NCBI GenBank assembly: GCA_963817375.1
Contig: CAWFOB010000005.1
Coordinates: forward strand, 124,001 to 188,000
Direction of reading: 5' to 3'
DNA length: 64,000 nucleotides
DNA from: JACVRM01 sp963817375
Lineage (GTDB): Bacteria > Actinomycetota > Thermoleophilia > Gaiellales > Gaiellaceae
Shown: positions 50,394-58,371 of the stretch, one piece after another
How the letters are laid out: every line of letters starts with the position of its first letter
Numbering within the stretch: position 1 is the stretch's first letter
Notes under the pieces: generated by a model
What the model was told of the DNA's origin: nothing
The model's database searches: none
Seen by the model: only the letters and a program-made list of their open reading frames with translations
Translations under genes and position numbers: made by a program

Positions 50394-51635
50394 ATGACCT
50401 ACATCATCGCCGAGCCCTGCATCGACATCAAAGATCTGTCCTGCGTGGACGTCTGCCCGGTCGATTGCATCCACCAGGCCGACCGCATTCTCGTGATCGA
50501 CGCCGAGGAATGCATCGACTGCTTCGCGCCGGAGGAGCAGCTGATCACGCGCTACGGCCTGCGCTCGTTCGCCGAGCTCGAGAACATGTCGTGCCGCGTC
50601 CTGACGGACGACGGCTTCCAGCCGGCGGTCGTGAAGCGCTTCCGCCGCAAGCCCCTCGTCGAGGTCGAGCTCGCTCCTGCGTTCGAGGAGCGCGACCGCT
50701 ACGGCGGGACGCGGCTGACGACGCGCAATGTCTCCCGCTTTCGTCGCACGGTGCAGGCAACCGCGACGCACTCCTGGATCCTCGCAAGTGGCGAGCGGAC
50801 TGACAGTTTGGAGGCCGGGCAGTTCGTGCCGTCGGCCCGGCTGACGCCGAAGCGAGACGGGGAGAGCTACCGGCTCGGCGTTCTCCACGGGCTCGCGTTT
50901 GGCGACGGCTCCTGGAACAAGCAGGAGGTCAAGTCGCAAGACCACCTGCACTACGTCCAGCTCTTCGGCGAGCGGGCGGCGCATTTCCGCGACTTCTTCG
51001 ATCAGGTCAACTTTTCGCCCAGCCTGGACGTGCACCCCGGCTACGCAGGGACGGGGGTCATCCGGGCCGGCGTCAATCTGAAGCGGTCCTTGCCGTGGGA
51101 CGCCGACGCCGACTACATCGCCGGGTTCGCGGACGGCTGGATCGCGGCGGACGGCGACCCGGTCAAGGCCGGGTCGATGCGACTGCGCTCGACGGCTCAC
51201 GAGGCGCTCGACTGGCTCACGACCGTGGCGCCGCTCGCCGGCTACGTGGTCGTCGGCTCGGGCCAGGAGAGCAACATGGAGACGAACTACGGATTCCGCA
51301 GCCGGCCGATCCGCTGGCTGTACCTGGCGACGCGGGAGACGTACTGGCGCGTCATGAGCGTGAACGAGCTCGAGCAGGACGCCGACGACACGTTCTGCGC
51401 CGTCGTGCCCGGCAAGCACGCCTTCACGCTGGCCGGCGGCGTCTACACATCGAACTGCGGCGCATGCGAACCGGAGTGCCCGGTCGAGGCGATCTTCCCG
51501 GAGGACGCCCTGCCGGATAAGTGGCAGCCGTTCGTGGAGATCAACTACGGGTACAACAAGGGCCTGGACGTCGTCAACCAGCTCACGGACGCCTACGCGA
51601 CCGAGCACAACGTCCAGAACCCCCCACTCGAGTAG
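50394..51635 (+). CDS. fdxA: 7Fe ferredoxin (FdxA type) interrupted by an intein
   Basis: 413-residue precursor that would splice to a 101-residue ferredoxin. The N-extein (1-42) reads MTYIIAEPCIDIKDLSCVDV, CPVDCIHQAD, then AEECID; the C-extein (355-413) begins CGACEPECPVEAIF and ends after the typical FdxA tail. Joined, ECID plus CGACEPECP recreates the CX2CX2CX3CP ligand motif of mycobacterial-type FdxA, a low-potential electron carrier with one [3Fe-4S] and one [4Fe-4S] cluster. By family assignment C9, C17 and the last Cys bind the 3Fe cluster; C21, C40 and the two following Cys the 4Fe cluster. The intein therefore separates ligands of both. ATG 50394; no frame defect. Confidence 0.9.
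   Translation: MTYIIAEPCIDIKDLSCVDVCPVDCIHQADRILVIDAEECIDCFAPEEQLITRYGLRSFAELENMSCRVLTDDGFQPAVVKRFRRKPLVEVELAPAFEERDRYGGTRLTTRNVSRFRRTVQATATHSWILASGERTDSLEAGQFVPSARLTPKRDGESYRLGVLHGLAFGDGSWNKQEVKSQDHLHYVQLFGERAAHFRDFFDQVNFSPSLDVHPGYAGTGVIRAGVNLKRSLPWDADADYIAGFADGWIAADGDPVKAGSMRLRSTAHEALDWLTTVAPLAGYVVVGSGQESNMETNYGFRSRPIRWLYLATRETYWRVMSVNELEQDADDTFCAVVPGKHAFTLAGGVYTSNCGACEPECPVEAIFPEDALPDKWQPFVEINYGYNKGLDVVNQLTDAYATEHNVQNPPLE
50520..51455 (+). mobile_element. Intein with LAGLIDADG-type endonuclease domain
   Basis: 312 residues (43-354 of the precursor). Block A: Cys1 in CFAPEEQLIT. Block B: TATHSWIL with the T-x-x-H pair (T123, H126). DOD motifs: LHGLAFGDG (164-172) and IAGFADGWI (242-250) followed by AADG. 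Blocks F/G: HAFTLAGGVYTSN, ending Asn354 before +1 Cys355. The penultimate residue is Ser rather than the usual His. The second endonuclease motif has Trp where the catalytic acid normally stands, so cleavage activity is uncertain. It inserts exactly inside the cluster-ligand motif, the most conserved site of the host. Confidence 0.88.
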
Positions 51636-51984
51636 CCACTTCGAAGCCGGGCTCGCGCTTGCCCGCGCCGGGCAGTACTTCGAGGCGCACGAGGAGCTTG
51701 AGCTCGCCTGGCGCGCGGCCGAGCCCGCGGAGCGCGACTTCTTCCAGGGGCTCGTCCACGTCGTCGTCGCCTGGTACCAGGCCGGCCGCGGGCGGCGGAT
51801 CGGGTGCGAGCGTCAGCTCGAGAAGGCGGAGCGCCGGCTCGCCCCGTACGCCCCGACCCATCGGGGCGTCAACATCGCCGCGCTCCTCGAGGATCTAACC
51901 AACGCGCGCCAGCGCGTTGGCAGCGGCTCGCTCGACCTAGCCGAGCCCGAGGGGCTGCAGCGCCCACTCGGCGCCGACGCGTAG
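51631..51984 (+). CDS. DUF309 family protein (start not identifiable)
   Basis: About 115 residues matching DUF309: HFEAGLALARAGQYFEAHEE, LELAWRAAEPAERDFFQGLV, HVVVAWYQAGR, RQLEKAERRLAPY. The family signature EAHEELELAW and FFQGLV are plain; its function is unknown. It follows the ferredoxin stop at once, but no ATG, GTG or TTG lies in frame before the conserved region, so either an unusual start, coupling to the ferredoxin, or a base error must be assumed. The 3' end overlaps the convergent ccdA-like gene. Confidence 0.6.
   Translation, partial: SSHFEAGLALARAGQYFEAHEELELAWRAAEPAERDFFQGLVHVVVAWYQAGRGRRIGCERQLEKAERRLAPYAPTHRGVNIAALLEDLTNARQRVGSGSLDLAEPEGLQRPLGADA
51899..51920 (-). terminator. 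Hairpin downstream of ccdA-like gene
   Basis: Perfect 9-base stem CCAACGCGC and GCGCGTTGG around a 4-base loop, followed on the complement by TTAGAT. It lies inside the 3' part of the DUF309 frame and just past the ccdA-like stop. Confidence 0.5.
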
Positions 51985-52641
51985 CCACCAGTCCCGGTTG
52001 AAGAAGAGCAGCAGGCCGAGCGCGACGAGCAGGCTGCCGCTTACCACCTGGATGACCGCGTAGTGGTCGCGCAGCCAGCGGAAGGCGCCCATCGCGCGAG
52101 TGAAGGCGATCCCTGCGGCGAGGAACGCGAGGCCGAGCCCGAGCGAGTACGAGAGGAGCACGGCTCCGCCGCGCGCCACCGAGCTGGCATCCCCGGCGAG
52201 CACGACCACCGAGGCGAGCACCGTGCCGATGCACGGCGCCGCGCAGACCGCGAACGCCGCCCCGAGCAGGACCCCGGAGCCTGTGCGCCGCGCGCCCTCC
52301 AGCAGCCCCGGCGCCGCCATGCGCGTCGGCACCGGCAGGAGGCCCATGAAGGCGAGTCCCATGACCACGAGCACGAACCCGGCGATCGACGTGCGCGTCT
52401 CCGAGTCGAGCACGCCGCCAACTGCGGCCGCCGCCACGCCGACGAGCACGAACACGGCGGTGAAGCCGATGATGAACGGCACGCTCGAGAGCGCCACGCG
52501 GCGTGCCGTTCCGCGCTCCCCCAGCCGCCCGGCCTCGACCGCCGAGACGGCGGACAGGTACCCGGGCAGGAGCGGGAGCACGCAGGGCGTCAGGACGGAG
52601 ATGAACCCCGCAAGGAACGCCACTGGCACCTTGCCGACCAC
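51937..52641 (-). CDS. ccdA: CcdA/DsbD-type thiol-disulfide membrane transporter
   Basis: 234-residue membrane protein with six predicted helices. The redox cysteines sit in FISVLTPCVLPLLPGYLSAV and AAFAVCAAPCIGTVLASVVV. It moves reducing equivalents from cytosolic thioredoxin to extracytoplasmic acceptors such as the TlpA-like protein encoded just upstream, for cytochrome c haem attachment. Start GTG 52641, 4 bases after the ccmH-like stop. Confidence 0.88.
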   Translation of the reverse strand: MVGKVPVAFLAGFISVLTPCVLPLLPGYLSAVSAVEAGRLGERGTARRVALSSVPFIIGFTAVFVLVGVAAAAVGGVLDSETRTSIAGFVLVVMGLAFMGLLPVPTRMAAPGLLEGARRTGSGVLLGAAFAVCAAPCIGTVLASVVVLAGDASSVARGGAVLLSYSLGLGLAFLAAGIAFTRAMGAFRWLRDHYAVIQVVSGSLLVALGLLLFFNRDWWLRVGAEWALQPLGLG

Positions 52642-52645
52642 GTGC

Positions 52646-53104
52646 CTACGAGGTCTCGTAGCGCGCGAGCTCGCTGTCGATCCGGCGCTCGGTCTCCGGG
52701 TCGAGCTGCGACGCCTGCATCGGCGGGCCGGTATCGCGCGCCCGTGACCAGCGCCAGGCCGCCCAGCCGACGATCGGCGCCGCCACCAGCAGCCCGATCA
52801 GTGGGAGCAGCCACGCGATCAGGTTGAAGCCGTGCTTCGGCGGCGCGGCCAGGACGGCCTCGCCGAACTGCGCGACGAGCGCGTCCTCGATCTTCGACTT
52901 CGTGTCGCCCGCGGCGATGCGGTGCGCGATGAACATCTTCATGTCCTGCGCAACCGCGGAGTCCGACTGGTCGAGCGTCGTGCCGCAGACGGGGCACATG
53001 ATCTCGCTCTCCAGCTCGTTCTGGGTCGGGTGCTGCTGGCTGGCGAGCGCAGCCGCCGGCGCGAGCAGCGCGGCGACGAGCGCGAGGAGCAGCGTCGCTC
53101 TCAC
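52646..53104 (-). CDS. ccmH: CcmH/CycL-type cytochrome c maturation protein
   Basis: 152 residues with a signal peptide, the thiol motif CPVCGTTLDQSDSAVAQDMK, helix KSKIEDALVAQFGEAVLAAP, one membrane helix (LIAWLLPLIGLLVAAPIVG) and a short cytosolic tail. CcmH-like proteins keep apocytochrome c cysteines reduced. GTG 53104 overlaps the tlpA-like stop (GTGA). Confidence 0.88.
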   Translation of the reverse strand: MRATLLLALVAALLAPAAALASQQHPTQNELESEIMCPVCGTTLDQSDSAVAQDMKMFIAHRIAAGDTKSKIEDALVAQFGEAVLAAPPKHGFNLIAWLLPLIGLLVAAPIVGWAAWRWSRARDTGPPMQASQLDPETERRIDSELARYETS

Positions 53105-53658
53105 GCCGGCTTCAGCGCCCCGTTCAGGAGACGATCGATGTCGGCGCTCTCGAGCTGGCCGAAGTAGACCTTCACGATCCGGCCGCGCCGGTCGATCACG
53201 AACGTCTTCGGCAGCGGCAGGCCCCCGAAGCTCCCGAGCACCTTGCCGGCGCCGTCGTAGCCGACCGGGTACGACGTGCCGACCTTGCGCATCTCCCGTT
53301 TCGCGCTCGACTCGAAGTCCTGCGCGTCGACGCCGACGAACTCGACGCCGCGCGCGCGGTACTCGCGGTACGCCTGCTCGAGCCGCGGCATCTCGCGCTT
53401 GCACGGGTCGCACCAGGACGCCCAGAAGTTGACGAGCACGACCTTGCCGCGCAGGGACTTCAGGTCGACGTGACCGTCGCCGTCAAGCCGGGCGAGCCGG
53501 AAGTCGGGCGCCGCAGGCTTCTTCCCCGCGGACGCATTGTTCACGAGCTCCGCGCCGCTGCCCTGGTGCGTCACCTTCCACCCGAGCAGCCCGAAAAGCG
53601 CTGCAACAAGCCCGACCGCGAGCACCTGCGCGGCCAGCTTCAGCCGCCGACCCATCAC
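53101..53658 (-). CDS. TlpA/ResA/CcmG-type thioredoxin-like protein
   Basis: 185 residues, anchored by an N-terminal membrane helix (LAAQVLAVGLVAALFGLLGW), with the redox motif NFWASWCDPCKREMPRLE and cis-Pro loop LPLPKTFVIDRRGRI. It reduces apocytochrome c or CcmH in the extracytoplasmic space. The start is GTG 53658 or the adjacent ATG 53655. First of a ccmG-ccmH-ccdA block in tight overlap. Confidence 0.88.
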   Translation of the reverse strand: MMGRRLKLAAQVLAVGLVAALFGLLGWKVTHQGSGAELVNNASAGKKPAAPDFRLARLDGDGHVDLKSLRGKVVLVNFWASWCDPCKREMPRLEQAYREYRARGVEFVGVDAQDFESSAKREMRKVGTSYPVGYDGAGKVLGSFGGLPLPKTFVIDRRGRIVKVYFGQLESADIDRLLNGALKPA

Positions 53659-53667
53659 GCGGGGAGT

Positions 53668-54627
53668 CTAGTTGGGGATGATGAAAACCGGCGTCCCGAC
53701 CTGGACGTGCTGGAAGAGCCACTCGGCCTGCGGGATCAGCATGCGGATGCAGCCGTGCGAGGCGGAGTAGCCGATCGACGCGGGGTCGGGCGTGCCGTGG
53801 ATGCCGACGCCCGGCGCGCTGAGGCCCATCCAGCGCGTGCCGAGCGGGTTGCCCGGCCCCGGCGGGATCGGGCTCGCTCCCTGTGCCCACGGGGAGGCGG
53901 GCGGGAACCACCAGGGGTTCCGCCACATGACGACGACCTCGAAGCGGCCGAGCGGCGTCGGGTAGGCCGGCTGGCCGACAGCGACGCCGAAGGTCTGCCA
54001 CGGGCGCATGCCGCGGTACAGGTTCAGCCGGTGCGCGCTGCGGTGGATGACGATCACAGGGCCGAAGTTGTCCCGCGAGACCGCCGGCGCCTCCTCCACC
54101 ACAGGGAGCTTGACGGTCCCCGGCGTGTTGGCGGCGAGCGCCCTCGTGAGCACGGTCACGGCGAGGCGCTGGTCGATCGAGTGGCCCGGCGTGCCCTCCG
54201 TGACGAAGGGCTTCCCGGCGCGCAGCGTGACCGTCGAGTCCTTGCCCGTCCGGTCGTAGAGCTTCGCGGTCTGCCGGACCCACACCGCGGTGCGTGCCCG
54301 GTTGACCGAGATCTTCAGCGGCACGTCGGTGCCCGTCCCGGCGAGCAGCGCCTGCTGGACCGCCGCGGCCACGGCCGCGGTCGCGCCCAGGGCGCGCGGC
54401 GGGACGAGCGTCGGCCGCTTGCCGACGACGATGCGCCTGGACTCGTCGAAGTGCGCCGCGACGGCCTGCTGCGCGTCGGCGGGCGCATAGCCGCCGACGT
54501 CGACGCCGTCGATCGTCACCCCGTCCGGGACCAGGAGCGTCGGAGCCCCCGGGGTGTCGGCCCGGGCGGCCGCGGCATAGAGCCCGCACAGGATGAGCAG
54601 GCAGACGAGGAGCGACCCCTTGCGCAC
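53668..54627 (-). CDS. Exported L,D-transpeptidase (YkuD domain)
   Basis: 319 residues with a signal peptide (LLVCLLILCGLYAAAARA). The middle part (about 30-190) resembles peptidoglycan-binding repeats seen before YkuD domains; the C-terminal catalytic domain (about 195-319) carries GIHGTPDPASIG and ASHGCIRM, with the catalytic Cys after His-Gly. It would form 3-3 cross-links in peptidoglycan, typical of actinobacteria. Start GTG 54627; 9 bases separate it from the thioredoxin-like gene. Confidence 0.88.
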   Translation of the reverse strand: MRKGSLLVCLLILCGLYAAAARADTPGAPTLLVPDGVTIDGVDVGGYAPADAQQAVAAHFDESRRIVVGKRPTLVPPRALGATAAVAAAVQQALLAGTGTDVPLKISVNRARTAVWVRQTAKLYDRTGKDSTVTLRAGKPFVTEGTPGHSIDQRLAVTVLTRALAANTPGTVKLPVVEEAPAVSRDNFGPVIVIHRSAHRLNLYRGMRPWQTFGVAVGQPAYPTPLGRFEVVVMWRNPWWFPPASPWAQGASPIPPGPGNPLGTRWMGLSAPGVGIHGTPDPASIGYSASHGCIRMLIPQAEWLFQHVQVGTPVFIIPN

Positions 54628-54659
54628 CCTCTGATTTTATGGAAGCTGGCGAATCCGTG

Positions 54660-57332
54660 TCACACACGGCGGGCGACGACCACGGCGCAGTCGTCCTGGA
54701 GGTCGCCGCGGGCGAAGGCGCGGCAGTCCTCGAGCACCGCGGCGGCGACCACCTCGGCCGGCGCGCCGGCGTGCGCGGCCAGCACGGCGTCCAGGCGTTC
54801 GACGCCGTACAGCTCCTGGTCACGGCGGGCCTCGATGACGCCATCCGTGTAGAGGACGACCGCGTCGCCTGGCGCGAGCGTGGCCGCAACCTCGTCGTAG
54901 CGCTCGCCCGCGGAGATCCCGAGGGCGACGCCGCCCACTTCGAGCGGCTCGACCGCCGCGCGGCGCACAATCCGTGGCGGCGGGTGCCCGGCGGCGGCGC
55001 AGCGCAGCCCGCCGGTCGCGCCGTCGAGAGTGACGACGACCATCGTGATGAACTTGCCCAGCGCGATCTCGTCACCGACGACGGCGTTCGCGGAGGCAAG
55101 GAAGTCACCAGGCTCCGGGTGCTCGCGCGCCAACGAGCGGAACACGAACTTCGCCATCGCCATGTCGGCGGCGGCATCCACCCCGTGGCCGGTGACGTCC
55201 CCGAGCACCACAGCGAGGCGGCCGTCGTCGAGCACGAGGAAGTCGAAGACGTCGCCGCCGACCTCGAGCCGGGCCGACGACTCGTACGCGCTGGCCACGT
55301 CGAGCCCCTCGACGTCCGGCAGCGACTGCGGCAGCAGCGCCTGCTGCATCGACTCGAGGAAGTGCTTCTGCTGCTGGTACAGGCGCGCGTTGTCGACGGC
55401 GAGCGCGGCGTGCGCGGCGAGCGACGCGGCGGCGGCGAGCGAGCCTTCGTCGAGCGGCCGCTCCGCGTCGAGCGACACCACGGTGAGCGCGGCGATCAGC
55501 TCGCCGGCGCTCGCGACCGGGACCACGACCGCCGTCCCGCCACGCTCCAGGAAGGGGGCGAGCAGCTCGTACACCGAGCCGAGCTCGCGCGCACGCCCCG
55601 GCGTCAGCAGCACGGGCCGGCGGCGCGCGACCAGCTGCTTCGCGGCGTCCGTCGCCAGCGACTGCGGGCGCTCCAGCAGCGCACGGGTGACGCCGTCCAG
55701 GCGCTCGTCGGTGACGTGCATCGCCTGCGGCTCGAGCACGTCGCGCCGGGCATCCAGCGTGCAGACGACGGCAGCGTCGGCGTGCAGCAACTCGACCGCG
55801 GTACGGGCGACGGCGCTCAGCGTCTCGGGCAGCGACATGCTCTCCGTGAAGGACTGCGATACCTCGTAGAACGCGCGCAGCTGCCGCGCCGCCTGGCGCT
55901 CGGCCTCCAGCGCACGGGCGCGCTCGGCGCCGAGGCGCTGGGCCTCCTCGTGCAGGCGGGCGTTCTGCACGGCGACCCCGAACTGCGCGGCAAGGGCGAC
56001 GAGCAGCGCGGTCTCGTCGGCGCTCGGCACGCGGCCTCGCGGCAGGTACGCGACTAGCAGGCCGATCGCGTCGTCTGAGACGACGAGCGGTACCGCAACC
56101 GCGGCCTCGACGCCGGCGTCCGCGACCGCGTCGCGGACGCGCTCCAGCCCAGGGTCGCGAGCGGCGTCCTCGACGACGAGGGCGCCGCGGGCGCGGAGCG
56201 GCCCGAGCGCCCGTTCGAGCAGCGCCGCGCCGACGTCGGTATGCGGCCCGCGCAGGCCGCGGGCGGCCGCCGCGTGCAGCCCGCCGTCCTCCCGCAGGTA
56301 GACGGCGACGCGCTCCGTGCCCAGCAGCTCGGCGACGCGGGCGACCGCCGTCTCGAGCGTGTGTGAGACAGAGAGCTCGGCGATTGCCTGGCCGACGACA
56401 CCGAGCAGCGCGCGCGTCCTTTCGAGCTCCACGCGCGTCCGCTCGCTGCGCCGGCCGGCGTGGAGCGCGCGCCGCGCTCGCCCGGCGAAGGGCTCGAGCG
56501 CGCTGAGCGTCGCGGCGGCAGGCGGCTCGTCGAACAGGAGCTGAAGCAGGACTGCCGGCGACTCGTCGATGCGCAGGGTGACGGCGGACGCTCCCTCACC
56601 CGCGAAGACCACGCGGCGGTCGCCCGGCGGCGGGCGCTCGGGCGGCGAGAGCGCAGCGGCCGCGTCCCGCGGCAGCCCGAACGACGCGAGCGGCTGCGGC
56701 GGCGTGCCGTTGTCGCCGAGCTCCCAGAGCACGGCGGCGCGCGCGCCCGCGCCACGGGCGGCGAGCCGGACGACGGCCGGCTCGACGCGTGAGCCCTCGG
56801 CCCCGGCGGCGAGCGCCTCGCCGGCGGTGTCCAGCAGGCCGGCCTCCGCACGACTCGGCTCGCGCGCGTCCCCGCCCGCGACCAGCGCAGCCTGCGTCGC
56901 GGCGACCCGCGCGAGGACGCGGTCGGCCTCGGAGAAGGCGGCACCCTTGCGGAGCATCTCCACCGTGCCGATGCGGTCGTCGCCGGCGGAAATGGCGACG
57001 ACGAGCGCCGCGTCGACGCCGGCACGCTCAGCGGCCCGGCGCAGCGCAGGCGGGAGCGTCGCGACGTCGGTCGTCTCGCCCTCCTGGACGCCGGCAGGCA
57101 CGGACGAGCCCTCGAGCTCGGCTGCGAGCGCGGGCGACAGGGACACGACGGCGCGGGCGACGAGCCGGCCCGTCGCGGGGTCGGCGAGGCGCAAGACGGT
57201 CGCGTGCGCGCCGGTTCCGGCAGCCAGCGCGCCGACGAGCGCGGCCAGACGTTCGTCGAGGCTCGCAGCATCGCTCAGGCGCTCCGCAGCGACCGCGAAC
57301 GCCTCGACGCCGTGTGCCGTCACGTCGGCCAC
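54660..57332 (-). CDS. Multi-GAF PP2C (SpoIIE/RsbU-type) serine phosphatase
   Basis: About 890 residues: three to four GAF-like sensory domains (for example VARVAELLGTERVAVYLRED, SADETALLVALAAQFGVAVQ, AARTLVE-type linker helices), then a PP2C/SpoIIE catalytic domain from about residue 690. Metal-binding acids are visible in EVGGDVFDFLVLDDGRLAVV, GDVTGHGVDAAADMAMAKF, LYTDGVIEAR and QDDCAVVVAR. No membrane helix is seen. Such proteins dephosphorylate anti-sigma antagonists in stress signalling, although no anti-sigma partner is adjacent. Start GTG 57332 (or 57323). Confidence 0.83.
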   Translation of the reverse strand: MADVTAHGVEAFAVAAERLSDAASLDERLAALVGALAAGTGAHATVLRLADPATGRLVARAVVSLSPALAAELEGSSVPAGVQEGETTDVATLPPALRRAAERAGVDAALVVAISAGDDRIGTVEMLRKGAAFSEADRVLARVAATQAALVAGGDAREPSRAEAGLLDTAGEALAAGAEGSRVEPAVVRLAARGAGARAAVLWELGDNGTPPQPLASFGLPRDAAAALSPPERPPPGDRRVVFAGEGASAVTLRIDESPAVLLQLLFDEPPAAATLSALEPFAGRARRALHAGRRSERTRVELERTRALLGVVGQAIAELSVSHTLETAVARVAELLGTERVAVYLREDGGLHAAAARGLRGPHTDVGAALLERALGPLRARGALVVEDAARDPGLERVRDAVADAGVEAAVAVPLVVSDDAIGLLVAYLPRGRVPSADETALLVALAAQFGVAVQNARLHEEAQRLGAERARALEAERQAARQLRAFYEVSQSFTESMSLPETLSAVARTAVELLHADAAVVCTLDARRDVLEPQAMHVTDERLDGVTRALLERPQSLATDAAKQLVARRRPVLLTPGRARELGSVYELLAPFLERGGTAVVVPVASAGELIAALTVVSLDAERPLDEGSLAAAASLAAHAALAVDNARLYQQQKHFLESMQQALLPQSLPDVEGLDVASAYESSARLEVGGDVFDFLVLDDGRLAVVLGDVTGHGVDAAADMAMAKFVFRSLAREHPEPGDFLASANAVVGDEIALGKFITMVVVTLDGATGGLRCAAAGHPPPRIVRRAAVEPLEVGGVALGISAGERYDEVAATLAPGDAVVLYTDGVIEARRDQELYGVERLDAVLAAHAGAPAEVVAAAVLEDCRAFARGDLQDDCAVVVARRV

Positions 57333-57379
57333 TGCCCTGAGTATGGCCGCTCTCCGGCGCGCCCCGCCGCCCGCCGTCC

Positions 57380-57385
57380 TAGACT
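57380..57385 (+). promoter_or_regulatory. -10 box of leaderless promoter (small membrane protein)
   Basis: TAGACT lies 6 bases before GTG 57392. Confidence 0.45.
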
Positions 57386-57391
57386 TCCGTC

Positions 57392-57631
57392 GTGGCCGAG
57401 CCCGCACGGCAAGCGCCCGTTTCCGACGACGAGCCCCCGATTCTCGATCCGCGCGTCGTCGAGCGGGCCTATCGGCGCCAGCGCGCCAAGCGGCGTGCTC
57501 GTGTGGAACGCCTGCGCGAACGCGGCCACGCGCGCCTGCGCTTCTGGCTGGTGATCATCATCCTCGTCTCCCTCAGCGTCTACCTGGCGCTGACCGTCTG
57601 GCAGGAGCTGCAGGCGCTCTTCGGCCTCTGA
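57392..57631 (+). CDS. Small single-pass membrane protein
   Basis: 79 residues: Pro-rich N-terminus, a strongly basic helix (YRRQRAKRRARVERLRERGH) and one membrane helix (FWLVIIILVSLSVYLALTVW) with a short tail. The positively charged flank predicts the N-terminus inside. Start GTG 57392 is supported by the leaderless box. Family not recognised. Confidence 0.6.
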   Translation: MAEPARQAPVSDDEPPILDPRVVERAYRRQRAKRRARVERLRERGHARLRFWLVIIILVSLSVYLALTVWQELQALFGL

Positions 57632-57634
57632 TGC

Positions 57635-57823
57635 TCAGTTGCGTGCCTTCGCGAACGGCGACCACGGCGCCGCCACCCACTCGCTGCCCGAGCAGTGCGC
57701 GCATGACGGGAGCGAGCGGATGACCGTCACAGTGTGCCCGCAGCCCGTGCACCGGAACGATCCGGTCGCCGTCATGCCCTGCTCCGCTTTCGTCTTCGCC
57801 GCAACCGACTCGATGACCCCCAT
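57635..57823 (-). CDS. Small zinc-ribbon protein
   Basis: 62 residues, with the four-cysteine ribbon FRCTGCGHTVTVI ... SCAHCSGSEW. ATG 57823 has a GGAAGGGG site. Similar stand-alone ribbons occur widely in actinobacteria with unknown roles. It converges on the preceding membrane-protein gene. Confidence 0.65.
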   Translation of the reverse strand: MGVIESVAAKTKAEQGMTATGSFRCTGCGHTVTVIRSLPSCAHCSGSEWVAAPWSPFAKARN

Positions 57824-57881
57824 CGTCGACCCCTTCCGTAGCGCGTGAAATCTCACGTCGGACCTGCCCATACTCCGCGCC

Positions 57882-58343
57882 GTGGAAACGCCGCCGCCCG
57901 TCACTGAGCAGGACGTCCTCGTGCCCGCGCGCCCCCGCGGCGGCGTGTGGGCCTGGGGCGGCTGGCTGACGTGGGTCTCGGGGATCGTCCTGATGCTCTC
58001 GCCGTTCATGGGCTGGTACGTCGGTTCGGACGGCGGCCCGACCATCGCCGTGATCGGCTGGCACACGGGCGTGCTCGGCAAGCTCGTGTTCGTCATCGGG
58101 GCGGCCGTCGTCGTGCTGTGCATCCTCCACGAGCTCGGCATCGACCTGCCGCCGACCGTGCCCGAGAGCCTCGTGATCATCGCCCTCGGTGCGATCGCCA
58201 CCATCTTCATCCTCATCCGGCTCATCTCGATCCCCGAGGAGTTCGTGCCGAACAACGGGCGCGGGATCGGGATCTGGATCGCGCTACTGAGCTCGATCGG
58301 CGTCATCGTCGCCGGCCTGCTGCGAGCCAACGAAGAGCTTTAG
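57882..58343 (+). CDS. Hypothetical four-helix membrane protein
   Basis: 153 residues with four hydrophobic helices (GGWLTWVSGIVLMLSPFMGW, LGKLVFVIGAAVVVLCILHE, ESLVIIALGAIATIFILIRL, IGIWIALLSSIGVIVAGLLR). The pattern resembles small membrane proteins common in Solirubrobacter/Gaiella-type genomes. GTG 57882 lies 7 bases after CATACT, a near -10 match. Function unknown. Confidence 0.65.
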   Translation: METPPPVTEQDVLVPARPRGGVWAWGGWLTWVSGIVLMLSPFMGWYVGSDGGPTIAVIGWHTGVLGKLVFVIGAAVVVLCILHELGIDLPPTVPESLVIIALGAIATIFILIRLISIPEEFVPNNGRGIGIWIALLSSIGVIVAGLLRANEEL

Positions 58344-58346
58344 CAC

Positions 58347-58368
58347 GGGGGAACCAGGGGGTTCCCCC
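58347..58368. terminator. Bidirectional hairpin terminator
   Basis: Perfect 9-base stem GGGGGAACC and GGTTCCCCC with a 4-base loop, placed between two convergent genes. Confidence 0.75.
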
Positions 58369-58371
58369 CGC

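Noticed and set aside
57332..57341. Perfect leaderless -10 box for the GAF/PP2C phosphatase gene.
   Set aside because: The hexamer is CATACT rather than TANNNT; the distance is right but the match is incomplete, so it is not listed as a promoter.
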